Of a stretch of 44,834 bases of DNA, positions 22,601 through 33,275 are shown piece after piece. The DNA is taken from assembly GCA_900073065.1 (NCBI GenBank), contig FJOG01000045.1:6468-51301 (forward strand), read 5' to 3'. The notes under the pieces are model-generated. The model was given only the letters and a program-made list of their open reading frames with translations. It searched no databases and was not told where the DNA came from. The translations under genes and the position numbers were made by a program. Numbering within the stretch: position 1 is the stretch's first letter; each line of letters begins with the position of its first letter. Origin of the DNA: Phialocephala subalpina (taxonomy: Eukaryota > Ascomycota > Leotiomycetes > Helotiales > Mollisiaceae).

Positions 22601-23047
22601 TAAATCGAACTATATTCCTGTTATCCAATCCGTCTCCATCTCATCATGGCAATAAACTCCATGTCCCCACCCTCTATATTCCTCCACTGCTTCTTGACAG
22701 ACATGAAGCCGCAAATCTCAAAGATCCTTAGCTCCTGAGCATGAGCTTCGAGGTCACTGAGGTCTTCCATACAAGGCGCAACAAATAGTCAAAGATTTCA
22801 AAGACTTTAATTGTCTGAGAAGACTCCCAAAGGTCTCGCCTTCTGGGTCCTCAAGCTCTTTTGCGTCAGTCGTGTAATGGTCGATCTTCAAAACCATATG
22901 GTGAATGTTCTGAGCCCAAAGGATATCCCTACCGGACCTGCAGCTGCGAGTAAAAAACGTCCCAATCATTCGAATTCTCGATAACGAACTTCTGCTCAGC
23001 CATAAAGTAAATTCGTCGCAGACACGTCTGTTCGCAGTTCGCGTCAT
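22601..23047 (-). pseudogene. 3' fragment of a 2EXR-family gene
   Basis: On the minus strand from 23047 the frame reads RRVCDEFTLWLSRSSLSRIRM, IGTFFTRSCRSGRDILWAQN, IHHMVLKIDHYTTDAKELED and LLRQLKSLKSLTICCALYG. This is the C-terminal half typical of the 2EXR proteins nearby. No 2EXR N-terminal signature precedes it before the intact gene at 23120, so it is a truncated copy lying just downstream of an intact relative. Confidence 0.5.
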
Positions 23048-23119
23048 TGCGTCTCCGGGCGGCCACAGTTTGTCAACTCATATTCGAACCCCAAATGCAA
23101 GATAGATGTAGCGATAGTC

Positions 23120-24574
23120 TTACTCCGCGATAACATCATTGTTCTCTCGGTCGGTCCACAAACCTAGAGGCCAAGGCAAATTGGAAGACCCGTATATATA
23201 TTTTAATACGTCCATTTTCCAGCCCCAGAACGGAAGTGGTATACTCGTGTTCTCCTCGGTTGGTGAAATCAGGGGGTCTTGATCAATATGTGCAACATCA
23301 TGAAGATGGCGATCAAAATACCTCGCATATGGCTCCATACTCAAGGCAGCGTTCTCGTTTTGGCGTACGAATCTGTGCCTTTTCTTCAAGAAAAGCTCTA
23401 ATGCCTCTTGAGCTATCACTACACCACAAGTCACCTTTGGCGTTGTCCAGCTTTCTCTTCGAAACTTCTCGTCCACTGTAGGGTGCAATACCGGAGAGTG
23501 AGATCGAATTTGCTTTTCGATACCTTCTGCCAGCTCATTTGATAATGTGCCTTCAGGAAAGACTTGCCAGTCATCTTCCCAATGACAGAGAGGCAAGCGT
23601 TGCCCCCACATCTCTTCCAGTGCTACTTCCACTCTAACTGGCCATTGTTCCGGTGACGATCCCATATGTAGTCGCACTGTTTTATTCCTATTCCAAGACC
23701 AAGAAACATCGTTAGATTGGTACCAGTCGTACCACGCGTTTGTAACGAAGCAAAGTTCTTGGAGATTCCCACATTGCTGTACGATCTCGTGGATGTTGAA
23801 GGGTATTTCTTTCGAATATAGATACCCCTCAGGGACAGGCACTGCAAGCTTCTTGATGCGTTCCAAGGATTCTCCACACTGTCCCAGATGCCAACACCCC
23901 CCATCGGAAATCCCGGATTTCGCAAGCTCATCCAATTCTATTATGCCATTCGAGACCAAAGGTTCCAGGAACAGGACATCGTCGCGGAAATTAAACCATG
24001 TCGCAGCAGGCGATGTGAAGGTGGGAAAGGCAAGCTCGTAGCCCAAAGATCGTCGTAGATAGCCTCGAGACTCGCGGCAGACGTGGAGGAGCGCGGGAAT
24101 CGGATTGGGACTCCACATCGTCACTCGTCGTTTCATGAGGAAGCTGCGAAGGCTATCGAGTTTGAGCTGTGCATCGCCGAGCAACTCCGGTCTAGGATGG
24201 GATGACGTAAAGCCATATCTTTCAAGCTGAGCCTGTCCTCGGTTGCTGAAGAAAGGCATACCTCTTTCTTTACTGTCCATGAGATATTCCTGTAGAACTC
24301 GGTCTAGAGCTTGTGCATTGCGAGAGTTTTCGTCCGATGGCTGCTGCCACTCCTCAGGCTCCTCCTCGTCGTCGCCCGAGTCTGTATCGTCGAAAATAGC
24401 CTCAAGGTGTACAAATCGTTCGTAGGGAGTGGCGATTCGATATATGTATAGCCGGAGGTCGATTGGAAATTGTGGGAAGAGCGGGAAGGTCGTGAGAGGT
24501 TCGGGAGGGGGTGTGATCAGGTTAGCAGACTCCGTCTTCTTGCTCCCCATGATGTCAGCTTGCTGTGAGTCCAT
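23120..24574 (-). CDS. 2EXR-domain protein, intact
   Basis: A single uninterrupted exon. I chose ATG 24574 (MDSQQADIMGSKK), giving 484 residues; the frame extends upstream, but a TATATTAA element at 24628-24621 suggests that part is leader. The 2EXR signature FPLFPQFPIDLRLYIYRIA is near residue 30, followed by an acidic insert (DDTDSGDDEEEPEEW), then IPALLHVCRESRGYLRRSLG and FNFRDDVLFLEPLV, the canonical 2EXR continuation. The rest is Trp-rich with no other domain that I recognise. No signal peptide or membrane helices. It is the only unbroken member of the 2EXR group in the window, so it may be under selection. Function unknown; F-box-like adaptors are one idea. Confidence 0.75.
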   Translation of the reverse strand: MDSQQADIMGSKKTESANLITPPPEPLTTFPLFPQFPIDLRLYIYRIATPYERFVHLEAIFDDTDSGDDEEEPEEWQQPSDENSRNAQALDRVLQEYLMDSKERGMPFFSNRGQAQLERYGFTSSHPRPELLGDAQLKLDSLRSFLMKRRVTMWSPNPIPALLHVCRESRGYLRRSLGYELAFPTFTSPAATWFNFRDDVLFLEPLVSNGIIELDELAKSGISDGGCWHLGQCGESLERIKKLAVPVPEGYLYSKEIPFNIHEIVQQCGNLQELCFVTNAWYDWYQSNDVSWSWNRNKTVRLHMGSSPEQWPVRVEVALEEMWGQRLPLCHWEDDWQVFPEGTLSNELAEGIEKQIRSHSPVLHPTVDEKFRRESWTTPKVTCGVVIAQEALELFLKKRHRFVRQNENAALSMEPYARYFDRHLHDVAHIDQDPLISPTEENTSIPLPFWGWKMDVLKYIYGSSNLPWPLGLWTDRENNDVIAE

Positions 24575-24620
24575 GTGTGATGAGGAAGGAGCAAAAAATT
24601 CTAGAGCAATGCGATGATAC

Positions 24621-24628
24621 TTAATATA
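24621..24628 (-). promoter_or_regulatory. TATA-like element of the intact 2EXR gene
   Basis: TATATTAA on the minus strand, 47-54 bases before ATG 24574. Position and sequence suit a TATA box and favour that start over the upstream in-frame ATG. Confidence 0.35.
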
Positions 24629-24704
24629 GCCAAGAACTGTGGGAGGGAAAAAGAGGAGGCTGGAAGCCCTGTGCATAACTCTGCAGCTGCGTGCATAAAA
24701 GCTC

Positions 24705-25294
24705 AATTAACCTTTTAAGGTTTCCCTTTTCTGAGGATCCACCGTGATCCTTAGCGAGGATCACCATCGATACTGATGAATGAACCAGCAAATCGAATCC
24801 CCGGCAGATCCTCGGGCTCGCCAACAAGCTGAATCGATATCTGGAATGGAATCAACAAGTCGTTACAGTCCTTAGGCCCACTAAGGCTCGAGGCTGTCCA
24901 TCTCTGAATGAGGTTAGAAGGTCCTGCTATGGTGTGCATCTCCACATCATAGTCCTTGTCCGCCCATAGCAAAGTCAGACTTTATTTGAAAGAGGCTGGC
25001 ATTGTCGAATTCGGATGGCGCAAGCTATTCTGGGTACGGTAGATGAATTGTCATTGAGGAATGCATGTCGTACTACAAGAATATCTGCTTTTTCCAATCA
25101 TGAACCCCACGTAAGCAGCACCGCATTTACTCAGGCTCGGCTTAGGTCCAGCTCAGCTTCGGCTTAGGGACACTCAAGTCTACTCTCCAACACCGCTTTG
25201 GAGGTCATTGTTCTCAGCACAACGCCCTTCTCGACTTTAGCCTGTGATGTCCCTGTAAAGTAAGCACGGTATTAAGGTAGTAGTTGATTTCTTG
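24705..25294. other. Intergenic region with a coding-like remnant
   Basis: The minus strand 24972-24751 is open (VEMHTIAGPSNLIQRW, then PFQISIQLVGEPEDLPG) and shares a ~24-base piece with 22514-22537, so it may be a leftover of a duplicated gene. Not recognised. Near 25130-25165 the sequence GGCTCGGCTTAGGTC / AGCTTCGGCTTAGG is a short local duplication. Confidence 0.35.
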
Positions 25295-25418
25295 GTCAGC
25301 ATAGCTCTATGCATTCTCCGCGGGCAGGCTGAAGCTGATTAGTAACATGGGTTTCGTTGTCAGCATAACTCTATGTATTCTCCGTGGGGAGGCTGAAGCT
25401 TATCAGTAACATGAGTTT
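25295..25418. repeat. Two-copy tandem duplication of about 62 bp
   Basis: Copy 1 (25295-25358) and copy 2 (25359-25418) both start GTCAGCATA and share CTCTATG, ATTCTCCG, AGGCTGAAGCT and CAGTAACATG-type blocks. Most differences are G/A or C/T transitions, with a few base changes and a short length difference. It lies 220 bp upstream of the dehydrogenase start and could hold duplicated regulatory sites. Confidence 0.7.
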
Positions 25419-25553
25419 ACATAATACCCCTCTCTTTAAAGCCGTGAGTTCTACTTAACCAAGAAAATCACCACAAGGCTATTGCTTCACGATCAAGTTT
25501 TGCTTGTAACGCAATTGATTCCATTGATAACGACGACTGACGGCTGATATACG

Positions 25554-25560
25554 TATAAAG
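25554..25560 (+). promoter_or_regulatory. TATA box of the homoserine dehydrogenase copy
   Basis: TATAAAG lies 78 bases before ATG 25638, followed by a pyrimidine- and AC-rich leader. The promoter core thus looks preserved although the coding region carries two stops. Confidence 0.45.
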
Positions 25561-25637
25561 ACCCATTTCCTCAGATACATCAAGCATTTCTACAATATCA
25601 TTTCATCTAGTCACCATATTCAATCCCACCGATCAAC

Positions 25638-26769
25638 ATGGCAATCAAAAACGTCTTCGTAGGAGTAATTGGTCAGTATCCTTCCCCATGAAGAAAGTTT
25701 TGTCTGACCAGATGAAGGCATTGGTGGGGTGGGAAAATGCTTCATTTCACAGCTCGAAGTTTTGGCGGAACGACTGTCACGGGGCGCCACTCTTATCAAT
25801 TTGAGTTTAGTGTTGGTTTCTCGAAGTAAGAGCATGATCTATACTGCGGATTATAGCTCCCTGGATATGAACAACTAGGAGCAAGAAATGCTTCCTCTAG
25901 CGAAAGTAGTTGACTACCTAGCTGCTGCTCCCGGGAACGCAATTCTTGTCGACATTACCAGCTCGCAAGACGTAGCCGATCAATACCCGAATTTCCTCTC
26001 CAGCGGTGTAAACATCATCACACCGAACAAAAAAGCCTTTGCTGGATCATATAAGCTTTGGCAGGATGTCTTCTCCGCCGCGTCTTCGTCGGGGGCCAAG
26101 ATCTATCATGAAAGTTCTGTTTGCGCGGGTTTGCCTATCCTCTCAACTCTCAAGGAGCTTGTGGACACCGGAGATATCATTGAAAGGATTGATGGCGTAT
26201 TCAGCGAAACTCTATCTTTCCTCTTCAATTCATTTGCCCCAACAGAAGGACAAGGAGGAAAGTAGTCGGCTGTGGTCAAGAAGGCTATGGATCTAGGTTA
26301 TACGGAACCCGACCCGAGAGACGACCTTAATGGACTGGATGTCGCAAGGAAATTGACCGTTCTTGCTAGACTATCTGGTCTCCCAGTCCAGTCACATACC
26401 TTGTTTCCCGTGCAAAGTTTGATCCCAAAAGAGTTGGAAAGTTGCACTAGCGGCGAGGAATTCATGCAGAAGCTACATGAATATGATTCCCGAATGGAAG
26501 AGATAAAATCCGAGGCAGAAAAGGAAGGAAAGGCCGTGCGGCACGTGGGCAGCATTGACATTCAAAGCAAGCAAGTGAGAGTCGGACTTGAGAAGTTCGA
26601 TAAATCTGATCCCATCGCGGCTCTGAGAGGGAATGACAATGCTATCAGCTTCCACACGAGACGATACGGTGCTAGCCCTCTTATCATTCAAGGAGCAGGT
26701 GCGGGAGGAGATCTGACGGCCATGGGTATCACAGGCGACTTGATCAAGATCCTTGAAAGGTCATCGTAA
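25638..26769 (+). pseudogene. Homoserine dehydrogenase paralogue with two in-frame TAG codons
   Basis: Exon 1 25638-25671 splices to 25718 (acceptor ATGAAG), giving VFVGVIGIGGVGKCFISQL with the GxGGxG nucleotide-binding motif. The single frame then continues to 26769, 361 residues, a normal length for fungal homoserine dehydrogenase (Hom6 type, NAD(P)-dependent step in threonine/methionine synthesis). Recognisable blocks: ITPNKKAFAGSYKLW, YHESSVCAGLPI, GYTEPDPRDDLNGLDVARK, FPVQSLIPKELES and PLIIQGAGAGGDLTAMGI. TAG replaces residue 65 (25876-25878) and residue 194 (26263-26265); relatives have Trp at or near both (here NN*EQE and GGK*SAV), so each is TGG to TAG. The usually conserved FSGTLS is FSETLS, again G to A. 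About nine residues are missing near residue 66. No frameshift exists. Most likely a RIP-damaged second copy; RNA editing is considered in the findings. Confidence 0.85.
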
Positions 26770-28167
26770 CTCACATCGCAGTAGTTTAAGATCTTTATTT
26801 ATCAATGAACGTTTCGTCCCCATTTCTCGACCGAGGCATTTTCGATTGGAGATAAAGGTTTATATTTCTATCTCCTGCCCTACTATAAGTCCTTCATGGA
26901 GCGTCCTTGTAGCTACATTGAGCTCGTGACCGATCAGTCAGAGAAGTAGTAATGGGGAGTCGAGTCGTGAAATCAAGGAGTTTGAGATAGCACCAAAATG
27001 ATAGGTGAAAAAGGGAAAACGCAAGGATAAAGTAAAGGTATCCCTTCCATATCGTGCGTGCAATTTTGAAGCGCACATACAGATGTGGATCGGAACATCA
27101 AGTTTCTCGACATCAGATTGGCCCAAATCACCGGAAATAGCCCGTGCATTTCAATTCCTCTATTATCCGTTTCTCTGCTCCAGCGAGTCTCTTTGGTAGG
27201 TGTTGATGCTTGAAGATTCTACTAGATGTGTGGCTTAAGAAGCATGTTTTGCAAAGGTTTGCAAGTGTAGCACGACAGGAGGCCCTCTTGAGGTTTATTG
27301 CTACGCTACTAATTCACACGGTGCTAAGAGAGGACCGGGACACAGCAAAGACTTATCAACCTGCCAGGCCACTTCCTGTCCGGTGAGTATCGGGCTGTCA
27401 GATGACATTGAAGGCACGTGGCGATTGCCAATCTCTTTATCCTACATCTTCCTGCTCGGTCTCCTTGTATTATGGGTAATGCTTTGTATTGTATTTATAT
27501 GCTTTCTTGAGGCTCGAACCTTCGGCCAACTTCCCTTCGGCATATGGTGCCAATCACGTGCTTGACTTTCACACCCTGGAAGAGAGCCGGGTCGGAAGCG
27601 CCTCACGACGGCCGCGAAGGTTTCTCATTTGGTATATCAACAAATCAATGCCTCAGCGGCACAGCTCCAATGCTTGCACAGGCATGGAAGAGGAGGCTGT
27701 CTGAATGAGGTTAGACGGGTTTCGGTCTCGTCGTTGCACCCGAACCGAAGCTAGACAGGGGAGCATTCAACCGAAACGTAAATCCCATCCCCCACAGAAT
27801 ATCTCTCCATGCAAGAGACATGATGACGGAACCAGATGGAGTCATATAATGAAGGCAGAAAGGTTTAGCGCCACATATCGAGGCCGAAACCATGGACCTG
27901 GGGAAAGATTCGGGCCTACGACCAGAGTCCTAGCCCCGGTTCGGCAGGTTCCCATGGAATCCCATCAGCTACTGTCACGGAGCAGACCAAACTGGATACG
28001 AGTGATTCATAATGTACGGTCCTATCTTCGGAGATTATAGTTATACCCCTTTCAAGATGGAACTGCTTCTTTCTGTGCATGTCTGGATTTGTCATTTAAC
28101 AACCTGCATCCTGAGTTCTGCATTAATTCCCAAGGGTTAACAACACAACTCTCATCTTTTCATACCA
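26770..28167. other. Intergenic region upstream of the MFS gene
   Basis: About 1.4 kb without a supported gene. Frames such as 27705-28040 plus lack domains. The right part is the promoter of the MFS gene; no clear TATA box was found. Confidence 0.5.
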
Positions 28168-29965
28168 ATGGCTACTCCTGGACTGCGCGACTCGATAGGG
28201 TGTCAAATCGAAAAATCGACGACTGAGCCTCAGCCCTCTACAAGTACCTCCGCAGAGAATCTACCCGATTTCAAAAGAGAGAATCTTCTGAACGCTCCAG
28301 GATCTTTCCTTGAAGATCCATCGTCAAAGGACCTGGAACTTTTCGACGAGCTTGGAGATGTCATCAGCGCCCAACAAGCACGGGAGAATGACAGTGAAGA
28401 GAGGGAGAAGGCGACAGATCCGAACCTAGTCGAATGGGACGGCCCTGATGACCCTGAGAATCCGATGAACTTCAAACCGTCACGAAAATGGATCATTACG
28501 ATAGCAACATCTCTCATCACCTTTGTTGCCACATTTTCCAGTAGTGTCTTCAGCACTGCAACCGTGGCTACCTCTGAAGAATATCATGTTTCGACCGAGG
28601 TCACAACCCTTGGCACATCGTTGTGTGTTGCGGTAAGACAATGTGCCGCACATTCAATAGGAGTTAAACTAACGCAGTTAAGGGATTTGCGACAGGACCT
28701 CTTGTATGGGGACCAGCTTCTGAATTATTTGGACGAAAGGTGCCAATGTTTATCGGACTCACGGTCTTCTGCATCTTCCAAATTCCTGTCGCCGTGGCAC
28801 AGAATATTCAAACGATCATGATTTGCCGCTATCTAGGAGGTTTCTTTGGCGTGGCTCCCTTGGCTATAGTCGGTGGGACGCTCGCTGACTTCTGGGGGCC
28901 CATTGATCGATCAGTAGCAATCACGGTATTTGCAGGGGCAACTTTTGTCGGTCCCGTTGCTGGACCAGTGATGGGGAGTTTTATAACCGAGTCATATTTG
29001 GGATGGAGATGGACAGCTTGGATAACGCTCATCATGGGCGCCGCGTCCGGCTTGATTGGCGTTATCACCATTCCGGAAACTTATCATCCCAGACTACTCC
29101 AACTTCGTGCGGCAAAGATGAGATACGAAACAAAAAATTGGGCGTTCCACTCGAGAGCGGACGAAAATAAGAAGGATTTGAAGACCATGGTGCAGACGTA
29201 TCTTTTCCGTCCAATACAGATGCTGGTCCAAGAGCCCATCTTGCTCATGGTCACGATCTACATGGCCCTCGTCTGGGGAATATTGTTTCTGTTCTTCGAG
29301 GCCTTCCCTATTTCTTTCGACGAAAAGCGAGGATGGAGCCCTGGCCTTGGATCTTTACCCTTCTTATCCATCCTAATTGGGATGCTCATAGGTTGCTTGA
29401 TCGTTGCGGTCTCGTCTAAGACTAGACTGGCTCGTAAATTCAAGAAGCATGGACACATCATTCCCGAGGAGCGGTTACCACCAATGATTTTTGGAGCAGT
29501 CATCTTCCCGATTGGGCTTTTTTGGTTCGCGGTACGCAGTCCCTCAATCCTCAAGATAACTTCATGGGGCATCTGATCCCTCTTCGAGGTTCGACTCTCT
29601 CTGGACCAATCAATACTGACTCATTTTGCTAGTGGACGTCAAATCCAAACATAACATGGGTTCCGCAAGTCATTTCGGGCATTCCTATCGGCTGCGGCAT
29701 CTTACTCATTTTCTTACAAGGAATGAACTACATCGTCGACGTCTATAAATGGTATGCGAATAGTGCAATTGCTGCGAATACTCTTTTGAGATCAGGAGCT
29801 GCTGCTGGATTTCCTATGTTTGCAGCTGCCATGTTCCACAATCTTGGTGTACCTTGGGCTACTAGCCTTCTGGGCTTCTTAGCTGTGGCCCTGGTACCTG
29901 TGCCGATTTTGTTCTTCATCTACGGGAAAAGGATCAGACAGATGAGCAGATTTAGTCCCAAGTAG
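28168..29965 (+). CDS. MFS drug:H+ antiporter-type transporter (DHA1)
   Basis: Exons 28168-28632, 28683-29531 and 29633-29965 give 548 residues; both introns have clean GT-AG ends. The first ~105 residues are hydrophilic and end with VEWDGPDDPENPMNFKPSRK, a classic lead-in to the first membrane helix of fungal DHA1 transporters. Then come about 12 hydrophobic helices. MFS motif A is seen as GFATGPLVWGPASELFGRKV after the first splice, and motif C-like glycine/proline pattern as FVGPVAGPVMGSF. The plasma-membrane protein would export small molecules in exchange for protons; the substrate cannot be read from sequence. It lies 588 bp upstream of, and in the same direction as, a Zn2Cys6 regulator, a common pairing for resistance or metabolite export loci. 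Confidence 0.9.
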
Positions 29966-30553
29966 AAGGGAATGATAGGCGAAAATCAGGCGTCAGTGTC
30001 TCGCTTTGAGGGAGATGGATAATTCGTGTAGGGCTTTCTACGACTTTTGTCAAGCGCTCACACTTATCTGGAGGAAATCTGAGTTGAATGGTAATGCACC
30101 TGGAATAGATAGGAGGGCGTTGGGATTAGAGCTGTAGGACGTAACATGCTAACTGAAGTTGAACGTCCCACTGGAATGAAAAGAATTGTCACCTATGAAT
30201 TGAATTTGCTTTGATATGTAATCGTACATAATTCTGTAATACATTCTTGAAGTGGATGCGGTATTTTTGCTGATTCAATGATGATCCCTACCTGTCACGG
30301 GGCATGAGGACGCCTCACCCCAGCCGCTTTTATGCCGTTCGCCCCGCTCGCGACTCCGTTCACCGAACCTTACCTTAACCTCACCCCAATCTCACTTCGT
30401 CGCCACGTCCATAAAGTGTGGGGGACCTCCCCTCCTAGCTATCCCTCTGCATTGTCATTTGGATTTTTCACCTCAAATCAACGAGCGAACAATGTGTGGC
30501 ACAAAGAGCTGGTAGAACCGCATTTGACTTGGAGAATGGGATGGGAAATCGAC
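29966..30553. other. Intergenic region between transporter and regulator
   Basis: It holds the MFS 3' end and the regulator promoter/leader. ATG 30332 opens a frame that joins the regulator, but the encoded stretch to 30535 looks like untranslated leader. No other element recognised. Confidence 0.45.
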
Positions 30554-32839
30554 ATGGAGCACACGCAGACATCGACCCCGAAACTCGATCAGTTGCAAGA
30601 CTCCTCCAGGATCGCCCACGCATGCATCGTATGTCGCCAACGCAAAGTACGCTGTGATCTGAAATCCCCATGTTCTGGTTGTGTCAAAGCAGGCCGTCCC
30701 TGCATTCGCCCAGCGACAGCCCGGAAGCGCTCTCGCAAAACGAGCCAGCGTGCCCTGGAAGCTCAAGAACGAGAAGAAGCCCTCTTGAAGCGGCTGCACA
30801 AATTGGAATCCGTTGTTGAAGCTTTGAGATCCAGTACCTTAGCTACCAATAGAAGCGATCTACAAGATAGTCACGATGACACCTTGATCGAGGATGAGCA
30901 TGAGAGAATCAATCAAGGGAAGGCTGTGCGCTTGCTCGCAGGGAATGGAAGGAGTCGTTATGTGAGCGACCGCTTTTGGGCCAGCCTTAGTGCTGAGGTT
31001 AGTCATGTTTCTCCACGATCAAGTCGCATTACTAACAGATGGCTCTAGATTGAAGATGTGTCCACCATGCTGCCCATAGTTCAGCAGCTCAATGATGGAG
31101 CTGGATCCGCTGGCTCATCACCAGAATCCAATGCCGCATCTTCCTCATTCTACCACGGATTCCTCTTTCCAGCCGAGTCCCCATCTGCTAGTCTTGTTTC
31201 TTCGTACCCATCCCCTTCACTGCTGCCTGTATATTGGCACCTCTTCAGTGCAAATGTGGACCCCCTCGTAAGGATTATCCACAAACCCTCCGTGGAGCCA
31301 CGATTCCTGGGAGCTAGTGATGAAACCAGCAACTTATCTGCCGGAGAAGATGCACTATTCTTCTCAATCTGCTTTTCGGTCATCACTAGCATGTCAGACG
31401 ATGAAGTGGCCACCGTCATGAGCGAGGGAAAGCAGACCTTGCTGCTACGATATACTCAAGCCATTCAACTCTCTTTATCTCAAGCCGGGTTTCTGGATAC
31501 ACAAGAACTTGTCGTCCTCCAAGCCTTTGTCCTCTATCTATTTTGCTTACATAGCTCCATGGATACCCAGATCGGATGGACCTTGAGCGGTCTCGCACTC
31601 CGCATAGCTGAAGGAATGGGGCTCCATCGCGACGGAGATGTCTTTCGTCTGCCGCCTTTCGAGACAGAGATGCGCCGGAGACTTTGGTGGAGCATTTACA
31701 CGCTCGATAATCGAGCATGTGAAAGACAAGGCTTTGCGTCGAAGATAACGGAGGAGTCTTTTGACACTCAGTTACCGCTGAATATTATTGATGCTGATAT
31801 AAACGTCAACGATGTCGCCCATCCAACTCCTAAAACGGGATGCACCGAGTCGTCATTTTGTCTTATCCGCTACAAACTAGCTGCAACCACCCAATATCTG
31901 AGGAATCCGAGGTATTCGTGGCAGGGAAGAAAGTATCCTAATTGTATCGGTGCTACAGTCACAGAACGAAAGAGGAAAGTTGAGGAGTGTGAGCAGCGTC
32001 TCCGAACGGAGCACCTTGACCGATGTTCGCATTCTACTTCGGTATGCCGAATCACAAATACGGTGGGCCGCATAGTCATTGCGAAGATGTGGCTGGAGCT
32101 TTACCATCCTCTCCATTACCAGAATAACGACGGACCTCTAACAGAGGAAATTCGCGACTTCCTCTTCACTTCTTCGCTCGAAACGTTTGAAGATTGGAGG
32201 AGTGTAATGAACTCGCGCGAATTGAGGAAATGGAGTTGGCTATGCAGAACTTATGTCCAATGGCACGCCTTTGCGTTCATTCTCAGTGAGCTTGGCAATC
32301 GCGAAGCTTCTGAAGAGACGGAAAGAGCATGGAAGCTGGTCGATACACTCTTTTATGAATGGGAGGATGTCCCTGACGAGAAGAGGAACCCTTTGAGATG
32401 GAAGCCACTGCAATTCCTCCGGCAGAAGGCAGAGAGGAATCGACAAAAAGGTACTATTGATGGAACACCAGCACTGGAGGTGGGAGAGTCTTTGGATGAT
32501 CGATGTCCAACAAAACCTTGGCCAACCGAAGATGCTACTCATTATGTCGACTTCCATACAACGTCAACTTCTAGTCCTCCTAACACGAATTACCAACACA
32601 TGGCCCCTGAAGTCAACAGCCAGGTCAACAGTAATGCATCTTTCTTGAATCAACCGGGGCAGAGTTGGAATGATGGCCAATTTTCCCCTGGCTCATTTCT
32701 CCCAGGAGGGATTAGCTTTGGCAACGGCAATCAGCAAGCAGCGATGGAATCGCAATTCATGCAAAATGATGTAGATATGGACACATGGGCATACCAAGCA
32801 GCATCACGCAGCCTTGATAACATGGATTTCTGGTGGTAG
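30554..32839 (+). CDS. Zn2Cys6 fungal transcription factor with middle homology region
   Basis: Exons 30554-30997 and 31049-32839 (intron GTTAGT...CTAAC...TAG) give 744 residues from MEHTQTSTPK. In-frame ATGs at 30536 and 30332 are alternatives; I chose 30554 for its good context (GACATGG) close to the DNA-binding domain. The binuclear cluster follows at about residues 22-48: CIVCRQRKVRCDLKSPC and CVKAGRPC, spacing CX2CX6CX5CX2CX6C. A basic linker and a heptad-like helix (LLKRLHKLESVVEALRSS) probably mediate dimerisation. The fungal_trans domain spans roughly residues 190-420, with GWTLSGLALRIAEGMGLHRD and RRRLWWSIYTLDNRACERQG. The C terminus is Asn/Gln/Ser-rich, a likely activation region, and ends in FWW. 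A nuclear activator, presumably of the upstream MFS gene; this target is inferred from position only. Confidence 0.9.
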
Positions 32840-33275
32840 AAATGTTGACCGAGGAGTTGAGAGCTTGAACTCGGAAGCTAGGTGCGGGGTAAATGGCCCC
32901 GCAATGACACAATTGAATTGATTTGATATGTCTACATTTGGGATTGAAGCTTGCTGCTTCTGATACTCATCTACCAGAAAGGTCTTTGGTCTGTTTTAAG
33001 GAGTTGCTTTGGAGTATTTAAGAGAAGTGGTGAGCTGCATGCTGCAGGCTGGTATTTTAGAGTATCAGAGCCTGGAGATTTAGCGATAGTGCCCTGAAAC
33101 TCAGGCGCTACTTACCGAATGGTGATTCCGGCTAGGGAACTTCTCACCGAACGAGAAATTCTCACCCCTATAAGTGATTTGGCGAAGGAAGAGATTTCAT
33201 CAGCTCGACTCATACCCCGTACTACAAGTTCCAAGTCAAGTCCCCTCAAGTTATGGGACAATACAAATCCGTTTC
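32840..33275. other. Intergenic region
   Basis: Convergent gap between the regulator and the 2EXR relic. No gene, repeat or RNA recognised. Confidence 0.45.

Noticed and set aside
27705..28040. 111-codon frame before the MFS gene
   Set aside because: Arg-rich and domain-free; this is probably promoter sequence.
29585..29600. tRNA B-box-like GGTTCGACTCT
   Set aside because: It sits in the second intron of the MFS gene; no A box or cloverleaf arms could be formed around it.
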